This document shows, in pieces, positions 1 through 11,093 of a stretch of DNA of 64,000 bases. Below the pieces are notes generated by a model. That model did not search any database, was not told the origin of the DNA, and saw only the letters and a program-made list of their open reading frames with translations. The position numbers and the translations under genes were made by a program. Every line of letters starts with the position of its first letter. Positions within the stretch are counted from its first letter, which is position 1. Source of the stretch: Arabidopsis thaliana (Eukaryota; Streptophyta; Magnoliopsida; Brassicales; Brassicaceae); NCBI RefSeq assembly GCF_000001735.4, contig NC_003075.7, positions 1,985,001 through 2,049,000 of the forward strand, given 5' to 3'.

Positions 1-55
1 ATATTAATGACATGATGCCTACTCTTTAAAATTACCCACTAATAGTAAAAATTAA

Positions 56-960
56 ACTGTACAGCGAAATCTGTACACCGATTTCGGTACACCACCGTCA
101 GTACGCTGCAGTCGGTAGAGTGCAACAAAATTTAAACGAAAATACATGACCAATAAGGCTAGGAAGGTATCAAGTCATCAGTAGTACATGCCACTTTGAA
201 AGAAAATTAGACAATATGCATAACCTTGATGTACATCGCTATCTGTGCACCGCTATCTGTACATCGCTATCTGTACACCGCTCTCTGTACAACCCAATCT
301 GTACAGCATTATCTGTACGCCGCTTTCTGTACAGCACAAACTGTAAAGCTGTTTGTACAGCGAAATCTGTACACCACTTTCAGTACACCACCATAAGTAC
401 GCTGCAATCACTAGAGTGCAACAAATTATAAACAAAAATACATGACCAATAAGGCTACAAAAATGCAGTAAATGTGGTATGCAGTGATCAGTAGTACAAG
501 CCACTTTGGAAGAAAATTAGACAATATGCATAACCCTATGTGTATATCGCTATCAGTACACCGCTATATGTATATCGCTATCTGTACACCGCTATCTGTA
601 CAGCACAATCTGTACACCACTATCTGTACATCGCTATATGTACAGCACAATCTGTAGACCACTATCTGTACGGCTACAACGCAATCTGTACGCTTATTAA
701 GTGTGCGGCGATATCTGTACGCTGTATAAACTGTACGGTTATATCTGTACGGTGAAAAAGGTATACGGGGGATCTCTGTACGTTGTATAAACTGTACAAC
801 GTTATCTGTATACCTAAATGAGATAAACGATTGGTGAAGATGTGAAAACAACTGATTGAACTGAAATACCTCGCCAGATGCTACTTGAATAATACACAAA
901 AAGTAGTATCTATTCATCAGTAATACTTGCAACTTCAAAAGAAGTTTAGGAATTAGACAT
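56..960. repeat. 14-bp tandem array with ~300-bp higher-order structure
   Basis: Degenerate 14-bp units of the form ATCTGTACACCGCT repeat in three blocks (about 56-115, 229-420 and 535-818). Each unit is centred on the palindrome TGTACA or a near variant. The blocks are separated by a related spacer of about 105-140 bp (about 122-226, 418-535 and 820-960) that contains a CATCAGTARTAC-like start and an AAATTAGACA-like end, so block plus spacer forms a longer repeat. Short reading frames here (for example 216-431) only reflect the repeat and are not genes. The array lies just beyond the 3' end of the MULE transposase gene on the - strand and may belong to that element; that link is inference. 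Confidence 0.85.
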
Positions 961-1080
961 TGTTGTTAAAACATATTGGGTAAAAATGTCTACCCCGATA
1001 CCAAAAACAAAAACAACACCGAAAAAAGCTCCTTCATTAATAACAAAAAACTAGCCAAATCTTTCTAAGTTTAAATAGCA

Positions 1081-3959
1081 TCATCCAAGGGGGGTCTTGC
1101 ACGTAACACGATTGTGACCTAATCCCCCACATCGTCCACCTTTGTTAGGCGTTTTGGACTTGTTATTTCCCTACATGCAAAAGAAAAAGGATTGTTGCCT
1201 TTGGATTATATAGAAATATATTGATGAAAAAGATGTAACTGACCTCATATTCCCCAACCGAATGAATCCGCAACTTAGGAGGTCTCCCAGCAGGTCTTTT
1301 TGTTTTGGGAGGCATTAAACACAGTGACCTTATTTCCTCAGGGACTTTAACCTCCGATGGATCGCGTACAAGGAGGATTGGAGCTTGGACCGTTGGTGAC
1401 CACATTGGGAGCCTATGCATCTCTCCAACCAAAGTTCTGAACTCCAAACCCCTATCATGACACGCAGCCATTGCGTGTGTACATGGGATTCTAATTGCTT
1501 GAAACTCCAAGCAAGAGCAAGACTGCTGTTCTAAAGAGACGTGGAACTGCTCACCGTCCTTTGCAACAACTTCAAAATCCCAACTGCCAACTGCCGAAAC
1601 AGACATCCCCAAAGCACCTTTAAACCGCTTCATAAGTTCCCTTTCAACAGCAATGGGTATGTCGCCAACCGTTCTAGATATTTTTTTCCTCCTAGATTCA
1701 AACCACCTAGCAAGCATTTTCCTAATGAATTCAAGCAATGCAACAACGGGGCTTCCCCTAGCTGGTAGTAACGCATTGTTCAAAGACTCCGCAATGTTAC
1801 TAGACATCAAATTATATCTCTCTCCCGTAAAATGAACCCTACTCCAATTCGCAACACCCGATCCTTCAATGTAATTCCAACAAGACATATTCCTTTTTTT
1901 TTTATCCTGTCACGAACATTATTAAAATCTTTGAGACGGAATGCGTTACCAGCTTGCCACACTAGAGCTGAAGGCCACTCTTCTTTCCATACCTTCCTTT
2001 AACATTCCTTCTGATGTGGACCAAACAAGCTCCATGGTGTGCTTGAGGGAACACAAGACCAACGGATTTGAATATTGATTGATTCCGGTCTGAGACAAAT
2101 GTCAAGTCAGGGCCATCTTTTATTATTTCTGAGAGCTTATTCATGAACCATGTCCAAGAATGATCTGTCTCGCTGTCCACTACGGCAAAGGCGATTGGAA
2201 AAATCTGAAAGTTTGCATCCTGGCAACTTGCGGTAAGAAGACAGCCAAGATACTTACCAAAGAGGTGTGTACCATCAACGACAACAACCCTCCGAATATA
2301 TTTCAACCTTTTTACACTAGCCCCCAATGAGAGGAAAACATACTTGAATCGGTCATCCCCAATATCATCCAACTCTGTTTCCAAATGATAAACTGTGCCA
2401 GGGTTTGCAAGTTGTAAGACATGAAGATAAACCGGCAATAAAGAGAAAGAGCTCTCATCAGTGCCTTGAGCTGTCTCAACAGCCAATTCTTTGGCTTTCC
2501 AACATTTCCAGTACGTCATCCGAACATTGTGCTCCCTAAGAAGAGAGTCGGGTAAATCTCTTGCTCTTGGACCACAGAAGGCCTTGGCATACTTAGCCCT
2601 TAGGAGAGCAGCTACAACCTTGGACGTAGCATGTTTTGAAAAGCGGCTCCTAGTCTGAACCTTACACACATGTTCCAACTTTGCCAGCCTCACTTCATAT
2701 TCTTCGCTGTCACCTCCAACTTGGTGTGCTCTAACTCTCCAATCACAGTTTTTTTTGTCATAACATTCAGCAACCAAGTAATGTTTCTCATACCTAGTAA
2801 ATTTAAAGCGGAAAATACGGTTAATGGCATAAATGGACAGGGCAATCCTGAAATCTTCCCTCGATGCAAAGGTCCTTCCAACAAACATATTGTCATCCTC
2901 TTTTGTCAAATCAACGTAAGCTGCTTTTGCATCAATATCATCGTCCCCAAACATCGGCTCGAGATCTTCGTACCCATACACTTGATCAATGCTTATACCT
3001 TTCTGACAAGTTTCCAAAAACTCTGTCATAGCACCAGGGTTGGTATTTTGAAGCAAAACTTTCTTTTTGGGGGGCTGCTCAATGAAATCATCATCCCCGA
3101 TGTCTTCATGTACAACAATCTCTTTATCAGATTGGAGAGTGTTTTCGTGGAGGGTATCGTCGTCGAACTCAGAAACTTCTAAGTCACTACCTGTACTAAG
3201 AGAGGAAGATTCGTCAGATTCTGCTAAAGACTCTGAATCATCACCTGAATCAGGTACTTCTGCCGGTAGGGATGTATCCACCCCTGCAGCGGTGACAAAA
3301 GCTCCAGACTTCTCCACTGCTTCTAGGGCTTCTAACAGAAGTTCATCGCTGATGTCCCATTGACTGGATAAATCACAAACGGTTGTACTCTGAACAAAAT
3401 CAGAGTGATTGTTGGGGGGATGGGCATCCATATTATCTTGAACAGAAGATAATAACCCCGCAAAGTAACCTCCTCCAACCGCCGGAACAGGTTTATCTCT
3501 AAACTGTACAATGCCTGCAAATGTTGGTTCTCCAGCTTCAAAATACTTAACAACACTTGCGCTAGTCTGTCTAGGTTCGCAGGCAGGACCGACGATAACT
3601 GAATCGCCTTCTCTAAAACACACAAACAGATTCACAGATTTATCACCAATACTTAGAGATTAAAAGCATCTAAACTGCCAATCAGACCCAATCATTGTCG
3701 GACCCGGCAGAACACCAGCTAACAGAGCTAGTCTGTCCTCGAAGATGTAGCTAAGCTCCAAAGATATGGAAGGTTTCTCCAGCCCGAAGATGTGACGAAC
3801 CTTAAGCTCCAAATCCCTTAAAGTTCTTAACCCCATCAAGCTCATCGCCCTACCGTGACGACAAGAATCAAGCTTGAATTCCCATTCACCAGTGCTATAC
3901 AAAATCCATCTACCTGCCTGTACAACGACAATATCATCCACTGCAAAAAAGGAATTCAC
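1081..3959 (-). pseudogene. MULE (MuDR-type) transposase, decayed
   Basis: Mutator-like transposase that would cut and paste its own element in the nucleus. Reading on the - strand: an N-terminal plant MuDR region (3959-3660); an acidic stretch; a MuDR DNA-binding-type region (about 2900-2640); a MULE catalytic domain with VVVDGTHL (first Asp) and FVSDRN (second Asp) at about 2290-2080; a SWIM zinc finger CSCLEFQAIRIPCTH near 1520-1475; and a C-terminal zinc-knuckle-like CGGLGHNRVTC. The last exon is joined by an intron (1243-1171, GT-AG on the - strand). It is broken by an in-frame stop at 3660-3662, a frameshift near 1965 and another at a run of ten A near 1890. The first in-frame codon at 3959 is GTG with a stop just upstream, so the true start is lost or lies in an unseen upstream exon. 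Confidence 0.85.
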
Positions 3960-4619
3960 TTTTTATCAGTCTGAAGGCTTTTAAACATTATGAGGACAAG
4001 TTTACAAAACAATTTTCTGATCAGAATTCCACCTTCCATGGTAGAAACGCAAAGATGAATTTTCCCGGTAACAAAGAAACACAACCGAAACTGACAATCA
4101 TCATCTCCTTTTGTTACTTAAAAATAACCTAATCCTCAAAAAAACGAGCTCAAATTCCCCCCAAAAATTTAGCTACTTTCGAGAAAAACCTAAAGAGAAT
4201 TTGATTATTATAAAATTTTATTCACCGACTTGTTAACTAATTCCGTTGATTTGAAACATTCATAAATGCAGTTGTTTCTCTCAGCTCGCACTCCGGCATT
4301 GAATAAGCCGACGATAAAGAAGTTGACTTCAACGCCTTCGCTACGAATTATAAATCTGTAAACAGACTTTGATTAAGGCCCATCTAGAAATACGCTAGGC
4401 CCATGACGTTTGTTGTATCTTGTAAAGCAAACCCCCGAACTCAGTCAAAGGGTTTCCTGCAAACGAACAAAACAAACGGCGACCCCTAAACGTAATTTCC
4501 TCAAACGAATCATGGCCCATGTTTTTCTGTATTACAAGCGACGCGTATTACAGTCGATAGTGGACCCGATTATTTCCTTAATTATAAATAGTGAGTGTAC
4601 TACTTCCATAATTTTGTTT
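3960..4619. other. Spacer between MULE and Copia element
   Basis: AT-rich DNA without a convincing gene. It should contain the 5' end of the MULE, but I could not match an inverted repeat here to the other side. The reading frame that begins at 4410 only acquires Copia similarity after about 4620, so its first part is probably flanking sequence read through by chance. Confidence 0.4.
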
Positions 4620-4631
4620 CATAAACGTACT

Positions 4632-7220
4632 AAATCTCAACTTATTCCCTTAATTAATTGTTCTAAAATTGACATGTCTCTTTGTCATGCATGTCAATTG
4701 GGGAAACACACTAGATTACCATTTGATTCAGTTATTTCTTCTATTTCTGCACCTTTTGAAATTATTCATTCCGATGTATGGACCTCACCGGTTCCTAGCA
4801 TCAGTGGAATAAAATATTACGTTATATATCTTGATCATTTCACTCACTTTCTCTGGGTTTTTCCTCTTCGTAAAAAATCTGAAGTGTTTTCCACTTTCTT
4901 AAAGTTTATGGCTTACGTGTAATTTGGCTGCAGCATTAAATCATTACAATGTGATAATGGTGGTGAATACCAAAACAGACAATTCCTTAATCACTTAGCC
5001 ACTCATGGAATTATCCCTCGCTTCTCTTGCCCATACACCTCGCAGCAAAACGGCAAAGCCGAACGCACTCTTCGGACACTGAATAATTCTGTCCGTTCCT
5101 TACTCATCCAAGCAAACATGCCCACCACCTATTGGGTTGAGGCACTTATGATGGCAACTCATCTCTTCAACATTCTCCCCTCATCTACCATTCAAAACGA
5201 GGTACCTTTCACCAAACTTTTCCACAAACCGGCCATATACAATCATCTTCGAGTATTTGGATGTCTTTGTTACCCCAATCTTCTTCCGGTTTCGTCTCAT
5301 AAACTCGATCCTCGCTCCACTGCGTGCGTTTTTCTTGGATACCCATCTAACCATAAAGGATATCGGTGTCTAGAACTCGCAACCCGTAAGGTAATCATTT
5401 CACGTCATGTTACCTTCGATGAATCTAAATTTCCTTTCTCTAAATCTATCTCAGAATCTCCTTCAATCATAGATGAACCACAACTTCCGGTGTCTATTTC
5501 TCCTCTCCTTCGCCAAATTGATCCACCTCAAACAATTCCCAATGAACCAACTCCACAAGTAGCTCCTCCGCAGCCTCCAACCGTCGTTGCGCACTCTATG
5601 AGAACGCGAAGTAAAAACGGTATTACCAAACCCAAACAACCATTATCTCTTCACACTGACATTATTTCTCCTCTTCCTACCTCTCACCTAAAAGCCTTAG
5701 AAGATCCTAACTGGAACGCAGCCATGAATGAGGAATATGCAGCTCAAATTAAAAAGGGAACGTGGGACTTAGTACCACGGCCCCGAGATACTAACATTGT
5801 GCGTTCCATGTGGTTATTTAGGCATAAGTTTGGTCCCGATGGCAAACTATATAGGTACAAGGCGCGACTTGTTGCAAATGGGAAATCACAAGAAATAGGC
5901 ATTGATTGCGACGAGACTTTCAGCCCTGTAGTCAAGCCGGCCACGATCCGCCTCGTATTGGAACTATCCCTCTCTCGCAAATGGCCAATTCACCAACTCA
6001 ACGTAAAAAATGCCTTCCTCAATGGCACACTCGAAGAACCCGTGTATATGCATCAACCTTCGGGATTCCGTGATCCCACCAAACCCGACCACGCATGCTT
6101 ACTCAAACGGTCACTTTACGGTCTTAAGCAGTCACCACGAGCCTGGAATCAACGATTTACCCAATACGCGTGTCGAATCGGTTTTGTGCAAAGCAAGGCT
6201 GACCCATCGCTTTTTGTCTACCATCGCGCCAATGGAACAGCCTATCTTCTCCTATATGTGGACAACATTGGCCTCACCGCATCTTCAACTAAGCTTCTCC
6301 AAGATATCATTTCATCTCTAAGCCAAGAATTTGGAATGACAGATTCAGGAGAACTTCACTACTTCCTCGGAATCGCCATCAAAAGAAACTCCTCTGGATT
6401 ATTTCTCAATCAACATAACTACGCCGCCGATATACTACACCGGGCCAATATGACAAACTGTAAGCCATCCACCACACCAGCTGATTCACGAGTCAAGCTA
6501 GCAGCTAACGATGGACCAGCAGTCGAAGATCCAATACTCTACCGCAGCCTTGCCGGCGCACTTCAATACTTGACATTTACACGGCCAGATATCTCGTTCG
6601 CTGTTCAACAAGTCTGTCTATTCATGCACGACCCAAGAGAACCTCACCTTAATGCCCTCAAACATATCCTTCGTTATCTAAAAGGTACACTCAATTATGG
6701 TTTGCAGCTTTATCCATCAGATACTTCCGGGTTAATCGCATACACAGATGCAGATTGGGCAGGCTGCCCAACAACAAGGCGTTCCACTTCCGGTTACTGC
6801 ATTTTTCACGGTAACAACTTGATATCTTGGTCTTCAAAGCGACAACATACAGTCTCTCGCTCAAGCGCTGAAGCTGAATACCGTGGCGTAGCAAATGCAG
6901 TTGCTGAAATAACATGGCTCAGCAATCTCTTACTTGAATTACATTGTCCTCTCTCCAAGGCCACTTTGGTGTATTGCGATAACATCAGCGCAGTCTACCT
7001 CTCCACCAATCCTGTCCAACACCAACGCACCAAACATGTAGAGATAGACCTCCACTTCGTTCGAGAACGCATAGCTATGGGTACCGTTCGTGTTTTCCAT
7101 GTTCACTGTTCTCATCAATATGCAGACATCTTTACAAAAGGGCTTCCCACTCCTTTGTTCACAGAGTTTCGATCCAGCCTTAGCATCATCCAAAACGACG
7201 CTAAGACTGTGGGGGAGTGA
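4632..7220 (+). pseudogene. Copia pol polyprotein (INT-RT-RNaseH), inactive
   Basis: One reading frame except for a single stop codon at 4920-4922. Order: half of the HHCC zinc motif (CHACQLGKHTRLPF); integrase D-D-E residues in IHSDVW, CDNGGEY and NGKAERTL; GFLGY-type middle; reverse transcriptase from about 5690; RNase H from about 6740 (YTDADWAG, SSAEAEYR); ending TKHVEIDLHFVRE and a short tail. Two catalytic aspartates of the reverse transcriptase are asparagine here: QLNVKNAFL where the family has QLDV (about 5995-6021), and YVDN where the family has YVDD (about 6256-6267). Both fit G-to-A changes. With the missing gag and protease this copy is dead. Confidence 0.85.
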
Positions 7221-7379
7221 TAGACAAGGGAATACGTATTATTCACTTGCCATATGTGAATTGATATTACTTGGAGAACATTCTTGTATATGTGTATATA
7301 TTGTATAACCAATGAATAGAGAAAGGAGAAAGGGCATCGAGATTTCTAAGTAACATTCTCGCGGTTGTTATCTTTTCCA
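7218..7379 (+). repeat. 3' LTR of the Copia element
   Basis: A 162-bp LTR that starts TGATAGACAAGG right after the polypurine tract and ends TTTTCCA, giving the TG...CA ends expected of an LTR. The next bases (AAAACTATGC) already code for the TIR domain of the host pseudogene. No 5' LTR partner was seen. Confidence 0.75.
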
Positions 7380-8935
7380 AAAACTATGCTTCTTCATGCT
7401 GGTACTTGAATGAATTGCTGGAGATTGTTAAATGCAAAGAAGAAATCAAGCGATTGGTGGTCATTCTGTTTTTTTTAAGGTTTGGATCATTCTCATGTTA
7501 GGAAACAGACCGGAGATTTGGGAAAAATATTTGAGAAGACTTGTAAGAACATGAACAGAGGATGAGATAAATCTGTGGAGAACAGCTTTGGTTGATGTAG
7601 CTTAATATTCTTGGATATTATTTTGTGAATTGGTACGTTAACTTGATTTGACTATTCATACTCGTTGTGTGTTGAGCTTGCTTTGTGTGTTGAACTTGGT
7701 TTTATGTATTGATTTGTTTCTTGTTGTTAGGGTTAATGAAGCAAAAATGATAGAAGAAATTGCAAATGATGTTTTGCTTAAACCGAATTTAACTCCATCC
7801 AAGGATGTTGAGGATTTTGTTGGTATTGAAGATCATATAACAGAGATGAGTTCATTGTTGAGCTTAGAATATGAGGAAGTGAGAGGATGGTTGGGATTTG
7901 GGGTTCCTCCGGAATTGGGAAGACTACCATTGCAAGAGCTTTATTTAGTCGTCTATCTCGTCATTTCCAAGCTAGCGTCTTTATAGATGGTGCTTTTGTA
8001 TCTAAGTGTAGGAAGAATTACCATAAAGCCAATCCATATGACTATAACATGAAGTTGCATTTGCAAGGAACTTTCTTGTGTGAGATTTTTGGGAAAACGG
8101 ATATAAAGATGGATCATATAGGTGCAATGGGACAGAGGCTAAAGCATCATAAACTTCGTACTGTTCTTGATGATTCGGATGATCAAGTGTTGCTAGAGGC
8201 TGATATAAGATCCAAAGCTTGGTGATAGGAGGTGGAGTCACGGGAAGCAACAAGATGGTGGTCGCTCTCTCTTGTTGTTTGATGGATGAATGCTGAGATA
8301 GATATGGGATCAAACAAGCTGGCGATAGCCCTCTCTCGGTGGATCGATTGATGGTTTTGATGGTGGATCGAGAACTGCTACTTTGTGATGAGATCACGAA
8401 TCTAGACCTTAGTGAATCCACACAAAGGACATATACTCACACGTTTAGTAAGTAAATAAATCCACCTAACTTAGATAAACAAAAACATAGCCTAGGCTTT
8501 AGAAACAATTTTCTTTTATATTCCAAAAATCTATATATTTACAATGAATGGATAAATGAACTTATATAGGGCTCAATATACAAATCATCAACATAAATGT
8601 AAAAATAAATCAAATTAATTATATAATCATTCAACAATTATTTTGAGAGATTTTATCAATCATCATTGATGGAGATTGGTTCTTTGTATCTATACACTTT
8701 CTTGATATATCCATGAATTGATTATCTTCTAGAAACTTCCTTCTAATTTGATCTTGATTTGCCTTGAACGATTTCTTGAGACATGGATGTTAACCATATT
8801 TTCGAGACTGCGTAACAGGCCTTGGCTGGTCGAACTCAAAAGTTTGGACATGGGAGTAGAATCATTGCGATTACAAAATATAAGCATATTTTAAGAGTTC
8901 ATGGGATTAAAAAAGGGAGATTTGCAAAAATAACT
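7380..8935 (+). pseudogene. TIR-NBS(-LRR) resistance gene fragment
   Basis: Remnant of a TNL immune receptor. The end of the TIR domain (NYASSCWYLNELLEIVKCKEE) begins right after the Copia LTR and runs to about 7600 with several breaks. An intron follows (about 7633-7730, GT-AG), as usual between TIR and NB-ARC exons. The NB-ARC part has the linker NEAKMIEEIANDV and the P-loop GIWGSSGIGKTTIARALF near 7890-7945. A 2-bp insertion (AG) near 7880 shifts the frame just before the P-loop. The kinase-2 region (TVLDDSDDQVLLEA) reaches 8200, where a solo LTR interrupts it; the gene resumes at 8816 with LAGRTQKFGHGSRII (RNBS-B region) and fades by about 8935. The LRR part and the 5' part of TIR are absent. 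Confidence 0.85.
8201..8815 (-). mobile_element. Solo LTR of a Gypsy element inside the NB-ARC
   Basis: A 615-bp non-coding insert within NB-ARC codons. It starts TGATATAAGA, like the TGATACAAGA that starts the LTR at 58199, and shares the gatggtgg and gctggcg motif region with it, so it belongs to a related family in the same orientation (- strand sense). Flanks are GAGGC (8196-8200) and CAGGC (8816-8820): a 5-bp target duplication with one change. Deleting the insert and one flank copy restores the NB-ARC reading through LEA-LAG. The right end reads GTAA rather than CA, so it has mutated or is mis-set by 1-2 bases. Confidence 0.7.
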
Positions 8936-10300
8936 TTCTTCTAGTGTTCTTTTGCAAAAATAACCTTTCCTGTTGGACATTTTTAAAATTGCCCCTTCTC
9001 TTGCGGAAAATGACTACGTTACCCTGAAAGATTAGGTTTTTCTTCTTCTCTTCTCTTCGACACACAATTTCTTCTTCTCCGACGGCGATTTCCTATTTGA
9101 AGATCCGACGAAGAAATCGCCAGATCCGGTGAAGAAACTTTTTGCCAAAGATTCTATGGTAAATATGATTCTCAATTGTGCAATTTCTAGTGGATTACCT
9201 TAACAATTAATCATTTTGCAAATCACCCTAAATCTTATAGTTTAGATCTCGATTTTGATTTATTTTGTATATTGTTTCACACATGGACTGAGAGAGCTAA
9301 ATCAATAAACTGAATCAAGCTAAACTAAAAAATAAACTGAATCAAGCTAAACACTAAATCGAAACCAAAATCTATCACAAAATAGTATAACGAATTCACA
9401 TAATCAACACCAAAATCGAATAATTCAATTCGAAATTGAGACATTTAGGCTAAAATAACAAATTCGAAATCGATTCCATAAGAGAAACACAAACCTGGGA
9501 AATTGATGGTGAAATGAAGACTGCGAGGGTGAAAGACAAGACGATTCCGACGACGCCGTCGTACTCTCCGACGGCGACAGACCAAGAACAAGAGAGACAA
9601 ATGAAAATTAGGCCGCTGGTCTGTAGTTCACTATAGGTAAAAGGGGGATACAAATTAGGAGAGAGTGCAAATGAAAATGGCCAGAAAAAGAGGTTGATTT
9701 TAAAAGGGGTATGATGAAAAGGGTATTAGAGAATTAATTAAAAAACAACAAACACCAATAATTAGTCAAATCGGAAATTAACATTACATCATAATAATAA
9801 TTAGTATTATATTTTAAATTAATATTATATCATTTTTGATAATTAATGTTATTTGATGTGGGATGCATGTCACTTGTTCTGATTTTATTATAATAAATTA
9901 GATCCATCATTGTTTAAAAAATTAATTTAGTAGTTAATATGTTATTATATTTGACTTTTTCTAGAAATCATAAAATAAATTTATCTATCTAACAATTTTC
10001 ATTATTCATGAGTTTAGATTACATATTAATATTATTCTAAATTAATATAAGGCTAATTACAGTTATACTAGTTTTACAAGTGACAAGTTTTTTTCCACAA
10101 GTTTACTAGTTGCCGTATATTCAAAATATAGTTATACTAAAGATAGTATTTGTACCAAAGTTTCACATAACATCTTCAAACAGAAAGAAACGATTTTAAA
10201 TAAATAAAGCTATCATTTCCATAATACAACACTATTGTTTTATATAAAACACTTTTCATAGTATATAGTATAAGGAACATTTTGTACGTTGTCATCTCTT
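8936..10300. other. Non-coding spacer, no gene recognised
   Basis: Contains two short TTTGCAAAAATAAC direct repeats (8923-8960), then a region with the motif CTCCGACGGCGA near both 9075 and 9560 in the same orientation. From about 9720 it is strongly AT-rich without reading frames. It may hold an old non-autonomous DNA transposon, but no clean terminal repeats or target duplication were found. Confidence 0.4.
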
Positions 10301-10309
10301 TTGATGAGC

Positions 10310-11093
10310 TGACTATGTGTATGAGCTGAATAGAGTATGGACGTTAATCGAGAAGCCTCATGTAACCAATTTAACAAAGAGCAAGGATGACGCTACATTA
10401 GAGACCAAATTACTGTTTTTTCATCTTGGAAACCTTGTAGAGATGATACTCTCCTATGAAGTGTGGCGATCGCCACGACCACCCAATTCGTTTTTTTTGT
10501 GAAGTTCTAGAACAAGAGGGCCTAAAAGCAACCAGTGAAGTTCAAAATACAGAAATGAGAGTAGAGTTCAGATCATTCCTGTCTACAAAGTAATGTTGCT
10601 AGGAGCAGCGAATCCAGAGTGGTTCATCTCTAAACCGACTTCACCACTAGAGGAGCAATCTTTGTTGGAAATACAAGCTGAAGAGATAGGTGAGAGGCAG
10701 TTTGTATCAACAGTCGAGGAGTCTGATGTGTTCTTTATCGGTAAGAAGAAGGTTGCTGGTGCAGGGTCAACAGAAGCTAAGGTACTCTTCCATAGCTTTC
10801 ATTTCCTTCTACTTTGAGGACAAAGTACTTCTTCAAAGAGGGAGTAATGATACGTACCCAAATAAAGTTATTGGGCCTTGTTATCTTGTTATTGGGTTGC
10901 TATTGTATTAGCATCTTAAGCCTTTTAATTTCTGGATTTAGTACTCTTTCGCTTACGAGAAAGGTGGTCGAAAGATCAATTAAAAAATCGACAATCATCT
11001 TCTTCCTCAATTTCTTCTGATTTTTCATCTCTTTCTTCTACTTCTCACCTAATTTATGTTACTTTCTTGATAGAACTGAATCGGGTTCTATCA
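10310..11093 (+). mobile_element. 3' remnant of a Gypsy-type LTR element with LTR
   Basis: The 246-bp unit 10848-11093 has LTR ends (TGATACGTACCC ... TTCTATCA) and is preceded by a purine tract (AAAGAGGGAG, about 10835-10844). The codons just before (EDKVLLQRGSNDT) resemble the tail of Gypsy polyproteins, which often end EDKV...GGSND. Short reading frames upstream (10317-10502 and 10593-10817) are too decayed to assign to a domain. Confidence 0.6.

Larger units (their letters stand above)
4620..7379 (+). mobile_element. Ty1/Copia LTR retrotransposon, 5' truncated
   Basis: The element lacks the 5' LTR, primer-binding site, gag and protease. It begins inside the GAG-pre-integrase domain and keeps integrase, reverse transcriptase, RNase H and the 3' LTR. 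The polypurine tract GGGGGAG precedes the LTR. The right edge abuts sequence coding for a TIR domain, so the element inserted into a resistance gene. The left edge is an approximate boundary, set where protein similarity starts. Confidence 0.85.

Noticed and set aside
216-938. Overlapping short reading frames with repeats such as CTAICTSLSVHR
   Set aside because: They are translations of a 14-bp tandem array in several frames and on both strands; no start context, no splice support.
4410-4620. Start of the Copia frame at 4410 as a real gag start
   Set aside because: No gag or zinc-knuckle residues before about 4620; similarity begins within GAG-pre-integrase.
9450-9653. 67-codon - strand frame as a gene
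   Set aside because: No conserved residues recognised and the region has no other coding signal.
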